Below the pieces are notes generated by a model. That model saw only the letters and a list, made by a program, of their open reading frames with translations. It did not search any database and was not told the DNA's origin. The position numbers and the translations under genes are program-made. A DNA stretch of 64,000 bases from Monarcha castaneiventris obscurior (taxonomy: Eukaryota; Chordata; Aves; Passeriformes; Monarchidae), in NCBI GenBank assembly GCA_026261815.1, contig JAMPIT010000566.1:27739001-27803000 (forward strand). Reading direction: 5' to 3'. Shown in pieces: positions 36,201 through 47,985 of the stretch (its first letter is position 1; every line of letters begins with the position of its first letter).

Positions 36201-37684
36201 CTGCCATGTCTTTTTTTTTTTATATGGGAGTATTTTCATCTTTCATGACCATTTCATTTATGTGATTTAAAGCATGGGAGATAGAAGGCACTGAGAAACG
36301 TTTTGGGCTGTTGAGTTTTGATACTGAATCTATTTTCAATCTTGTCTAACATTTTTGTTTTCGAGACGATGTTTATAAGTGCTTTGCTTGCTGTTTTGGC
36401 AACACCTGACACATATCACAAGATGTTTTATCTCGTGGTTTTCTCTGATGTAACAGGAACAGAAAGGATCAAAGAGGAAGTTCTCATTATTAATGGATCA
36501 AATGGATTCTTTTCCCTTCAGGGAGGTTCTTTAAGGTCCAAATATTTGTCTGTTGCCATCTTGCACTGGACATTTATTTTATGTGCTGAACCATTTGTGT
36601 TGTATTTTCATGTAAATTAGCACAACTAGAATGATTTGCCATAGGATAGAGGAAAACATATCCCATGTCAAACAAGTGTTAACTTCTACCTCAGATCTGA
36701 ACAGCATCTGTTCATTTCAGAGTCCAGGATGACTGCCAGAAGTTCATTGGTCTTCATGTGCTGATACTGACACTGTGCACGAGAAGAAGAGACTTAGTAA
36801 TGCATAGAATTAGATGGTCAAAAAGGCACCTACCAGGCAGTCTCCCTAATCTATCATTTGAAAACAATTTTCAATGATTTTACACATACCTGTAAAACCA
36901 TTCTTAATGTTTAAACACATGCCTGTAAGGCAAAGCATTAGTCGCAAGGACCTCAGAAAGATCAGAGCTGTAAAATGCAGTGCATCATGCAATTGAAAAA
37001 AAAGTGTAAAGTTCAGAATAAAATTATGCTTTTACACTTACAGCTGAAATTCAGCCACACAGTCTCAATTTTAATATGAAATAGGACTTTACAATTTAAA
37101 TTTGTAAATCAGTGGATAATTTTACACATTAAGTGTAGAAAGATACACAACAGAAGTTATCATGAGATTAAACTGCAAGGAAATTCTACTGTGGAACAGA
37201 TTGATATTTCTTTGACACTTATCACCATCTTTTAAACATTTTGGATTTAAGAAGTAAATCTTCAGGTGAGTAAATCTTTCCAAGTGCTACAACAAAGTTG
37301 TACTCCATTGTCTTACAAAGTGCTTTGGGAGAGTACAAGAAAATAAAATCTAGCACCTTTGAACTAATGCTACCTTTTGTACAAACCTTAATTTAATTTT
37401 GTTGACACTAGTCCATGACACTGAAAAACAATTTGAGAGTGGCTACAAGGACAAATTAATCTTTTAGTGGATGGACTTAACTTTTTCTTCCAATTGAAAT
37501 TTCTCTTCAGAAGTGTAACAGAGTTGTTATACACTGGATTTTAAATATTTTAATTTTCTTTGATTTTATAAATTTTTATACTATAAGGAAAAATAATTTA
37601 TACGGAACTTATTGTCTACAGAGTTCAATAGACATTTTAAATAAAAAAAAACTTAATTTTGGAGTTTCTACAATCTATGAAGGC
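27271..37684. other. 10.4 kb desert without recognised repeats or genes
   Basis: No CR1, LTR or SINE motif is recognised over more than 10 kb, in contrast to the flanks. The sequence is AT-rich with many TAATTA and AATTAA words. Frames of 60-100 codons (for example 31758-31949, 32416-32673 and 36318-36620 on plus) show no domain, no paired splice sites and no conserved motif. A slightly GC-richer patch at 35815-36005 and an AT palindromic patch at 35715-35775 are the only compositional changes. It could be intronic or intergenic. Confidence 0.5.
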
Positions 37685-37900
37685 AATCTGCTCTAATGCT
37701 TGATTGTCCTTAAAGTAACAAGGGATTTTTTTCCCTTATACACAGCCTGGACCACTCTTTATTCAACTTGAACCGGTTGACATGTACTCTCTCATCCTGC
37801 ACCACTGTGAAGAGCTTATATCCTTCTCTTTGATGACCCCTCAAAGAGGCTGGGGAGCTGTTAGGCCCCCAAAGCCATCCCTTTTCCATGCTGACCCAGT
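37685..37900 (-). mobile_element. CR1-like LINE fragment, decayed
   Basis: On the minus strand the frame gives GHQREGYKLFTVVQDERVHV followed by NRFKLNKEWSRLCIREKN, which is the CR1 segment between the post-polymerase block and the 3' UTR. The plus strand shows ctaatgcttgattgtcctta, as in the CR1 at 22640. The following 37900-38100 is GC-richer and may be further CR1 too decayed to place. Confidence 0.65.
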
Positions 37901-38149
37901 TCAGCTTCCTTAGCTGGGAAGTGCAACTGTCACGAGCGCCTGGGAGATGTTGGACCCCTTTTCTTCTAGCACAAACATGGACTTGTGTCCAGCCAGCTGC
38001 CCAGTACCACCTCAGGGTCTTTCCCAAATTGCTTCTCCCCAGTTCCTCCTCTGGTGCAGAGGCCCTGCTTTCCCAGGCAGAGCACTTTGGTTTTGACTTT
38101 TAAATAACTTTAAATTTTATTCCTCCTTCTTTTTTTTTTTAATATGAAA

Positions 38150-38955
38150 CCTAGAGCCATGGCATATCCTGAGTTGGAAGGAACTCACAAGTATCACTGA
38201 AGTGGAACTTCTGGCCCTTCACAGGGCAACCCCAAGAATCACAACATGTCCCTGAAAGTATTGTCCTTGAACTCTGTGTGTCTTGGTACCGTGTCCAGTT
38301 CTCTGAGGACCCCATTCCAGAGCCAAGCCAACTGGATGAAGGACCTTTTCTTAATATCCAACCTAAATTTCCCCTGACAGAATGTTATGCCTTTCACTCA
38401 TGTTCTGTCACTGATCACCAGAGAGAAGAGATCAGTGCCTGTCCCTGTGGTTCCCCTCACTAGCAAGTTGTAACTGCAATGAGGCCTCCCCTCAGTCTTC
38501 TCCAGGATGAACAGACCAAATGACCTCAGCCACCCCTCACACGGCTTCCCCTCCAGACCCTTCACCATTTTTGTTGCCCTCCTTTGGACACTGTAACAGC
38601 TTTCTATCTTCCTTACATTGTGGCACCCAAAAATGCCCCCAGCACCTGCCCAGCTGGTGATGCTGTGCCTGATGCCTCCCAGGACAGGGTTGGCCCTCCT
38701 GGCTGCCAGGGCACTGCTGGCTCATGTTCAACTTGCCAGTGACCAGGACCCCCAGGTCCCTTTCCTGGCACTGCTTTCCAGCCTCTCATTCCCTAGCCCA
38801 TTTGTACATCCAAGGTTGCTCCCTCCCAGGAGGAGGGAATGTGGCACCCATCTTTGTTAAACTTCATAAGGTTGACACAGAGTAAACATCTTAACAGTTG
38901 CTGATTTCCCAGCCCTCGAATATGGCAATCATAATTGAAGATCATCCAGCTTCTT
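38150..38955 (-). mobile_element. CR1 LINE, long 3' fragment
   Basis: The plus strand reads the antisense of the CR1 3' UTR and C-terminal ORF2 in close, collinear form: gttggaaggaactcacaagt, tctggcccttcacagggcaa, tatccaacctaaatttcccc, gttgccctcctttggacact, ggttggccctcctggctgcc, accaggacccccaggtccct, and aacttcataaggttgacaca at the inner end. One internal deletion removes part of the middle (near 38650), and a small insertion interrupts the end near 38880. Similarity to the CR1 pattern is better than for most copies here, suggesting a younger insertion. Confidence 0.9.
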
Positions 38956-40261
38956 CAGATGCTAAGCCTTCATATTTTTTTTCTCTTTGAATTTTTTCTC
39001 ATAGGTCTAACAAAAGGCCCAACTCAGATGAAGAAGTTTTCAGACATTACTTGTTTGAAAACATTGTGGAGAGCTAGGAGGATAGAAGGAAACATTTGGA
39101 ATACTCCCTGTATTAAGAGTTTTTGTTAATCCATTTTTAAGTGGGAGATTTCAAGCTATTTTCTAGTCCAGGCAAATTATTCTTTATAAACAAGTTGGAT
39201 TGCTCACATTTAAAATTTGAGTAATTAACAAGAAGTTTGTATTATTTCTATTTTCTTAAAGATAATTGCTAAAAATTATTTTCATTTTTTCAATTTTAGA
39301 ATATAGGAAGAAATACGAAATCATCTGGTTTTTTCCTATTAAAATTAGAGGGTTCATTTTATTTGATTTCAGAGGAAAATAATTCTTTGGTTAGACCAGT
39401 TTCCAAAATGACTGATTTTAAAATACAAATTTTATTTTTTTGAAATGGAACTCTGTGTTTCATTTGATAACAAAGTATAATTTTGCATACCAATTTCTTT
39501 GAGATTAAATAGATATTATATCATATTTGTTAAACTGGATTTTACACTAATAGACTCCACTGATTACAAACAGCTAATAATTGATATTTAGTTATTAAAT
39601 TAAAAAATCTAATTGCTCAAGTTGCTCAAAAGTAGCTCTGAAAATCAAGGTCAATTGTGTTCTATTTTTCTGGCAATTAAGAGGCATGTATCTTGTTGAA
39701 AAATCTGGTCTATATCCACCTCAGAGAGATCCTTAAGTCTGTGCTACATTAAACAATTATTAGTGCTACAGCAAGCAGTTAAAAGAAATTATGTGTAAGT
39801 AGATGTGCTAATATGCAGCTTTATGGGCGTTTATTATAACAGTATTATCAACCTTATATTCCAAACACTTTAATTCCCTCAGCATAAATGCAATATTGCA
39901 AACATTCATTACATTATCAACTGACCAGTAGGGAAGCTATAATGAAGTGATTGCATAATTTCTTTAATTGATCCATTTGAAGTAATATTGCGTGCATTAT
40001 AATTTATACATTGTAGTGAGTTTTAGCACCACACTCTGATATGGAATTACTCATGATTATTACTAGGAGGAGTTTGTATTAGTGCCTTTTTTTTACTTTG
40101 TCAGTGAAATCTTTCTTTTGTAGCAACGTAATCAACAGAAGACATACGCCTCTATGCCTCATTTAAATGACTTTTTTTCCCCTACCATTCGGCCTCCTGC
40201 CTAAAGGCCTCCCCACCCTCCCAGAAAAAAAAAAATAAACAAACCAGAAACAAACTTCTTC
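38956..40261. other. Unique AT-rich DNA, no gene seen
   Basis: No repeat family is recognised. The stretch 39720-40080 is described as a finding because of its homeodomain-like word content. Confidence 0.5.
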
Positions 40262-40480
40262 ATAGAATCATATTTGGTTGAAAGGGACCTTAAAAATCAT
40301 CTGTGCAGGGACACCCATGGGCCTGTATAACAACCACTAGATCAGGTTGCTCAGGGCTGCATCCAACCTGGCCTGGAAAACCTACAGGGATGGGGCTTTT
40401 CTGGACAACTTGTTCCAGTGCCTTCCTGTCCTCTCAGTAAAGAATCCCTTCCTAACATCTGTTCTAAAGGTTCTTGTTCT
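40262..40480 (-). mobile_element. CR1 LINE, short 3' fragment
   Basis: It opens CATAGAATCATATTTGGTTG (reversed CR1 tail) and proceeds through gttgctcagggctgcatcca, ggcctggaaaacctacaggg, aacttgttccagtgccttcc and aagaatcccttcctaacatc, the common CR1 3' UTR to ORF2 end. Similarity ends near 40480. Confidence 0.9.
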
Positions 40481-43400
40481 ATTGTACATTTTCACACAGT
40501 GCCAGTCAGCTAAGGCATGGTGGGTGCATCCCTTCTGTTTATTTCCAGGTTAGCACTTCTGATATTTTGTCAGCTATAAAGCCATCTTTCCACTGACTTG
40601 TTTTCTAACACCTATTTTATTCTTTTGGAGCAGCCCCATGCTGATGTTGTGGGATTGTGTCCATCTCAGGATCAATCCTAAAGCCTGCTAACAAGCAGTA
40701 GCAGCATTAACCCTACTTGGTCGTTCTGCATTCTCTTTCTCCTACTGAGGAGGCAACTCCATAACTAGGGGGTTACAAGCTCAAGTTACAAGTTACTGAG
40801 TCAGGAAATAGTATTTCCTGAAAGATGCATCATCCCTTTTGAATTACAATAGGATTTCAGAAAAGGGTACAAAATACCTTGGCATCTATTAGAGATTAGC
40901 AGCAAAAATAGCCAAATTCACTCTTTCTCAAAGAGTTTATAGTGTTTAATGCTCTCCTTTGCTCTTCAAATGACAGGTCTACCGAAGCACAGTCAGCTTT
41001 CACACTGCAACAAAGTATTTCATAGTATAACAAACTTCAAGAAATAGTTACTTCACTACAATTACTTTGCAGCATTTTTCTGTCTGTGCTTAACAAGCAC
41101 TAGCTAATGAATGAAATTATAAGAAGATGAAGCTGATTTCAAATATTAACATGTATTTTAAAATTAAGTTTTCAGTGCAGGCTTGTGAGACCCTGTATAG
41201 ATATGCTTTATATTGTGTTTAAGGATTTTTGAACAATATTCTTTATATATTGCAAATGCAGCTGTAGTGTAGTGAATGTCTACGCTCTGCCAAATGGGAC
41301 TACTGGCAGTCTAATGCAGAGGCTGAATAGTATTTTAGATATGCAGTAGATCATAGGGCACTTTGTTAACATTCAAAGGAGTTGTTTCAGTGGATTCACA
41401 AAAGTCATAAACTTAAAAAGTTGAATAAATCATCTCTTCATCCCTCATTCTCTTTGGATTACAAATGAAAGCTGTTATTTTTCTTGGACAGAAAAGAGAG
41501 ATGGCTTTCAAGGCATTGGAGAGAATGTTTGAGGAGGATATAGATGTTACAAGAGTATCGATTCTGTACTCCTTCCTCAGACTAAAAAGTTCTCTAAGCT
41601 TTGTTAAAACAAACAGACAAAAAAGTGCATTTGAGAAAAGATAAAAATAGGAAAAAATACATTATGAAATAGTAATTTTCACTCTGAGCTGTGTTTGTTA
41701 GAATTTCAGGACAAACAATTAGGCTATATGCTAACTTCATACTGTACAGCCCTTTTAATGACACAATAAAGTATATGTAGTTGACCTTAAAAATTCTTCT
41801 TCCTTGTTTCTACAGTTACTTCTGTCAATGTGTATAAACAGAAATCTTTCTTCTTTAAGGATTCCATCATATTTAATCTAAAGAATAACAACAGCTGCAC
41901 CTAAAGATAAAAGTAATATCATAAAGGTCAAAAAATTGGCAAAAAGAGCTGTAGAGAACACTGAAACAACACCAACAACAATATAATTACAGAGAACACT
42001 GCACCACAGTTGTGAACAGAAATACAGCAGCATCTTTTAAAAATGTACTATAGCATTGTAAAAATTCTTGTTTTGATACTTCATTGAATATAGAAACAAA
42101 ATTAATTTTTTTTAAAAGTGTAGAAGACATTTGCATTTGCAGCAACAATTTCTACTCTTCTATAGAGAGGATTCAGTCTGAATCTCTCGGGCTTCAGGAT
42201 AACCAAAAAAGTGCTTCCCTGTTTGTACAGATTACACAAGAGTCTCACATTGTGGAAACATTTCTTACCCTCCTGGACAATATGAGGGGTTAGTCTGATC
42301 AGAATACTGAACGAAGCAGATTAATGATACAATACAGTGTGGCCGTCTCTCTAATATATACACAGCTGGAGTGTTTGATCTTACTCTACAGCACTGCATA
42401 AATCATGTACAACTCACTGTTAGTGAAGACTCACTAAAGGAAGCAGACTCAGATAGTCCAGTGATCTTAAGGAAAGAAGATTTAAGGGTCAGTGATTACC
42501 GCCACTGTTAAGAATTGCCATTATTTGCTTTCTTTAAGGCACAACTGCATTCCTTCTTCAAAAGCCCACCTTTTAAAACCTGAACTTTATAAAATTTATG
42601 AAATAATTATCTAATATCAACAAACTGGAATTGCCATTAATCTATTTAAAGCAGAGCTCAAGATGTCTTTCATGTTAATATAAGAATTTTTGGGGTTTTT
42701 TTCTTTTAAAACAGAAATACTGCTTCTTTTATTTAATCACAGAGGGTATCACTTCAGAACTCAGAAATCTCAGTCTCAAATAAAACTGCAATGTTCAGTC
42801 ATTCTGTTCTCATAATACGACCTACTTGCAAAGCATTGTTCTATAGTGAAAATTTGAAAAAATATCTGACTCCTAGAATTATACAGAATAATCTTTTTAT
42901 TTGTTTTTATATATTTAAAATGGCTCAAGTTAATAACTGCTGATTTGTTCTATGCTAAGAAACTGCTGTTCCTGTTTCATCTTGTAATTGTTATGGATTT
43001 TTTTCTCTCTAACACACAACTCCCTGGATAATTTCCCTAAACATAATAGGCAAAAATACCATCAGGGATAAAAGCAAAGAGCACAGTTTCACTGAAGTAA
43101 GAAGACTGCTTAGTTTCCTAATCACTGACAGTAGCATACACTACTCTCAATTGATAATGCAGCTATTAGGAGCATCTCCCTATCTAAATCAATGAAATTT
43201 TGTTCTGTACTCTTTTACTATTCACCTTCAAATCTCTTTTTATCTCACTGATTTAGAATAAGTAGCCAGCTCACATGGTAGCCGCGTCTGTAACAAAACA
43301 CAGTGTATAAGACAAATACTGTAGACTTGCAAATCAAGAAGCTTAAATGGAAAGAATACAGAATATATTTCATGAATATAATGTTTTTTAAAAAACTATA

Positions 43401-46400
43401 GGAAAGTAGTTGACTTCCTTCATAAATATGTACACCATAATAATATCTGAATTTTACAGGGTAAGGCAGTTGATAATTTCAAAGTTATGTATTTTCATTT
43501 TCTGTAGTTCTAATACAGAATTAATAACAGTATCAGATATGGGAAAAATTAAATGTAGCTTTCACTTTATCTTCTGCATTTTCTTCACCTACCTTGTATT
43601 TCTCACAGTAGCATAAATCTACATTTCTCTCTTTTCTTCTCTTTTTTACCTTTATCCTTATTTTATTAGCTTGAAAGTTGGAAGCTAAAGGTTAAAAAAA
43701 TCTGGCATAATGCAAATTATTCCCATTTTGACTAATAATATTTACTTTTCTTCCTTCTTAGTCCTCTCAGTTTATTCCCAGGGACAATGAGGTAGGAATA
43801 GGAAACTATCTTATCTGAATTTACTTGGTGGTCTCCAGAGAACATTTCCCTCCAAAATCCAAGAAAAATTAAATCGAAGGACTGCAGAGATCACTAAAAG
43901 GGCATCGCCCTTCTCTTGCTCAGACCATATCAACAAAAGCAAGAGTCTTGAAGAAAATTCATCCAACCACATCGTTCAAGGTGGTGTAGGAGATGTAGAG
44001 GTTGCTGGTTTGTTGGTCCAAACAGTCTGAGCTGGAGAGGGAAGGTAGGAGCAAGGCACTTATGTCCATGGAAAAGATGGTGTTTGTGGACAGGGCAGAA
44101 CTTGGTCTGTGACAATTCCCCCCTCCTGACCTTCCCCCTCCCACCATAGGAAACTGTTAAACGTAGTTACCTACCTACACAGGATTAGCAGCTACCTGAA
44201 CCATAGCTCTCAAAATCATTGTTAAGCTGAGAAATCTCTCCTGATAATTTGTTTAATTTTATTCTATCTGAAAAATTGAAAAAATAAATCATTCCATCTG
44301 AAAACTAATTTTAAAATTCACTTCCCTTAACCATGTCTAAATTAGAGACGCTTACTCCATGTTACCTCATTTCATAACAAACTATTCTTTGGGTGACTTT
44401 TACTATATATTTTAGATTCTTTAAATGTAGAACACTTTGCTTACAGGATATCTAGTTTGATTTAACAGTTTTAGACCCTACTTCTTATTTGAGGAATTAC
44501 AGTGGACTTCTCTTTCAGTATGAATTGAATGCAGTTCTGTAATGAAAGTACTGATTTTTCTGTTGTCTATAGTAATTTCTATACTGTTATTGGATTTTCT
44601 TTTCTTCTTCTTTTTAGGTTTGCAATAAGGAATAGCAAAAGTCTAAGTCAAAATTATAAGCTCTTTTGCTTTCATATAAATTTTAAGTTCTAAAACAGAA
44701 ATCAGGAACATGTACCAATATGTGCTGACTAAAACTTCATAATCTCAATTATGTTTCTTTAAGAGAGTGAGCCTAGGTTCACTTTGTGACAGATTTCAAT
44801 TTATTAGTCTATCAAATCTCTTATTTTAAGAAACTTCAATTATACTGTCCAATAATTTTTGTCAAAAAGATTTGTTGTGATTTTTTTAAATTATTTCCTT
44901 TAGTAAAAGTAAATACTGATTAAATTTTCTGTACTTCATACTCCTATTTTTCTATATTAGTCCTTCAAATATATTTAGCAGAAATATGTTGTGTGGGATT
45001 CATCTCACACGTGTGTCTTCTACATCTTAAAGGACCACTTTACTTTTGCTTTACACTTAGAGAAGATTTATCTTATTAGGAAAAACTTAAGTCCTTAATG
45101 ATTAATTGAACAACAAAAATGTCTATTATTTCTGAATCCCACATATTACAGTCCTGATTTCACAAATATGGTGACTACATGTTATGATTTTACAGTGCTC
45201 AGAGTAGAAATCTTAAACTTGGTCTCCAGATTGTTATGTAAAAACACTGTTATTCCTCTCTCCTGTAACTCTGACAATATATCTCTGGTAATGCTATCAT
45301 CAGCCCCTATATATCCTGCTTTCACAAACGTATCAATTTCATCTGAATCCTCACAAAAATTTGTGCAGATATCTTCCACAATGAGTTTGTTGGAGGCATA
45401 TAATTGTATGTATAGACAAAGTATTTGCAGATCACAGGATAGGAATCTCAAAAGCAGAGCAGCAATCAAAGAAAAAGATTAAGACTGGGAAAATTACAAA
45501 ACAAGTACATGCAAGATAGAAAGACTGTGAAAGAATGGAATTCTTCTTATAATACTTACACATCAGTTACTGCAATGATTTCCAGTTGATAAGAAAAAAA
45601 AAAATCTCATTACATAAACGGACTGTGAAAGAAGAGAGAAAAGAAATTGTGAAGACTGCTTTCCCATATGAGAATTGTAAGGGGAATATCTATTGAATTT
45701 GGTAAGTGGAACATCCTAGTAACTATAGTACTAATACTAGATACCTTACAAGCTTGTGTGTCATCATTTCTACCTCTCTCTATCGGTATTAGATTGCCCG
45801 TTAAGAAAAGGCTAAAAATTAGCCGTTTTATGTAAGAACTATGAAGCTTTGAGATCAGGAAATTTTTTTGGTGTAATCCTGCTAAAGTAAGACTTTTCTG
45901 AAAGTTATTTCTTGTAGTATCCCTGCTTTTTTAAGTATAATTAAACTTGAAATATCCAAACCTCTCAATAGTTAAGGCATTAATCATCAAGAAAGCTGTA
46001 AAAAAATGAGGCTGAAACTTCTGAAGGGACATTAGCCCCTTAGCTACTATTTCCCTGTAACAGTAATTAATTATTTACATATTTTCAGACACTTTGTGTA
46101 TAATAAAGATTCCACAGTTTACTACTGTAAAACTGTTTATTTAATTTGAAGTTATTTTCCATCATTACAAAGCCTACCTGGGGAATCAGATCCTTTATTT
46201 TAAAAAGTGGGGATTCTATTAACTGAGCTGTCAATATCTTAATAAGCCATTTTATTTGAAAAATTCTTACACGGATCTAAAGGAGTTCAAATGCAAAACC
46301 CTTAGCAATGCATAAAGGAGTTCAAAATGTAGTCTCTAGCAATGCATAAAGTTCTTACAGTTTCATTGCTATTATTGGTTTCTGATAGAGATTTGAAGGT

Positions 46401-46699
46401 ATTTTTATTCCTTATCTGTAGTTGAATTATCTTCCCATGATTCCAAGAATAGCTGAGGTTATAAGGGATGCCTGAAGAGTTATCTTGTCCAATCCTCTTC
46501 ATGACATAGAAAAATTTTCTGTGTTGTTGAGCGCCGTGCTTTTTGGAGACTCAATGAATCCAATTCAATTGACTGGTTGCCTTGGAAATGGAATATGTGT
46601 GATTAATATGGCTAAGAAAAACACAGAAGAAAAAAGACTAAAATGTGGAAATGCAATCTAAATATGAAACTCCACTATATTAGACAAGCACCTTCATAG
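40481..46699. other. Unique AT-rich DNA, no confirmed gene
   Basis: Six kilobases with no recognised retroelement. Exceptions are a GC-richer unassigned patch at 43870-44160, an exon-like frame at 45182-45469 on the minus strand and a two-unit tandem duplication at 46278-46346. Confidence 0.5.
46278..46346. repeat. Two-unit tandem duplication (~35 bp)
   Basis: TAAAGGAGTTCAAA opens both units, and TAGCAATGCA closes both (46278-46312 and 46313-46346). The middle nine bases differ more than the ends. A third unit begins (TAAAG) and stops. Confidence 0.85.
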
Positions 46700-47398
46700 A
46701 TATAGTATCATAGAATATGTATGTCATTAATGAAGATATTAAACAACACTGGTCCTGTGGGACTCCTGAGGGACACCACTTGTCAATGATATCCATTGGG
46801 ACAATGAGCCATTGACCACTACCCTCTGGATGTGACTATTCAACCAATTCCTAACCCATCAAACAATCCACCCCAAAATCCTTTTTTCTCCAATTTTGAG
46901 AGAAGGATGTTGTGGGAAACAGTGTCAAACGCCTTACAGAAGTCCTGATAAAGGCCATCTGTAGCCCATCACTTGTCCACTTGATAGAGTTACTCTGTTG
47001 TGGGAGGACATTGGGTTGGTGAGACAGAGCTTGTCCTTGGTGAAGCCATGCTGGCTGTCCCAGATCACCTCCCTGTCTTCCATGTGTCTTAGCACAGCTT
47101 CTAGGAGAATCTGTTCCTTGATCTTCCCAGGCACAGAGATGAGTCTGACAGGTTGTTAGCTCCCAGGGTTCTCCTTTCTTCTATTTTATAGATGGCATTG
47201 GGAACTTCACCTGAATGCCTTGGCTTTTCAAACAGCATGGAGAATGGCTTTGCAAATACATCAGAGGGGTATGTTTGACCTTCTTTGACCTTCCTCTTCT
47301 GGCTGACATACCTACAGAACCCCTTGTTAATTTTTGCATCCCTTGCCAAGTTTAGCTCCAGCTTCTCCTTAATCTTCCTTCCTTCCTTCCTTGAGACC
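46700..47398 (-). mobile_element. CR1 LINE, ORF2 fragment (left arm of an inverted pair)
   Basis: On the minus strand the order is ELNLARDAKINKGFCRYVSQ (47310-47370), then FAKPFSMLFEKPRHSGEVPN (47200-47260), and the reverse transcriptase start [20 protein letters not shown] (47050-47115), followed by [12 protein letters not shown]. The rest runs down to about 46740 in the palm region. A small deletion removes the segment between the first two blocks. All frames have stops. The 3' end is truncated at about 46700 rather than ending in a normal tail. Confidence 0.88.
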
Positions 47399-47985
47399 AT
47401 CTTGGGAACTACAGAAAGGTAAGCCTCACCTCTGTCTGGGAAGATCATGGAGCAGACCCTCCTGGAAGATATGCTAAGACACATAAAAGGAGATGTTCTG
47501 AGGCAGTCAGCATAGCTCTGCTAAGGGCAAGTTGTTTCTGACCAAACTGGTGGCCTTCCATGATGGAGTGACTGCAACTGTTGCCAAGGTAAGACTGACT
47601 GATGTCATCTAACTCAGCTTCTGTAAGGCTTTCAACATGGTCCGAGATTACATCCTTATCTCCAAATTGGAGAGAGATGAATGTGAAGTGTGGACTAGCT
47701 GTTCAAGAAGGAACTGGCTGGCTGGATGCAGCCAGACAGTGGTGGTCAGTGACTCTGTGTCCAGGTGGAGACCGGTAAAAAGCGGTGTCCCTCAGGGCTT
47801 TGTCTTGGGATTGTTCTCTTGAACATCTTTATCAATGACATAGAGAGGTCAAGTGCCACCTCAGTAAGTTTGCAGATGACATGGAGCTGAGTGTTGCAGT
47901 TGACACAACAGAAGGAAGGGATGAGATCCAGAGTTCCAGAGAAACCTGGAGAACTTTGGGATGTAGGCCCACAAGAACCACGGTG
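47399..47985 (+). mobile_element. CR1 LINE, reverse transcriptase fragment (right arm of an inverted pair)
   Basis: Starting with gggaactacagaaaggtaag (reverse transcriptase block 1), it reads ggaagatcatggagcagacc, then gtgtccctcagggctttgtc (the GVPQG motif, about 47785) and cagtaagtttgcagatgaca (KFADD, the polymerase catalytic motif, near 47865). It stops before the C-terminal third, at about 47985, next to a T/G-rich run. The two catalytic Asp codons are present, but frameshifts break the frame. Confidence 0.88.
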
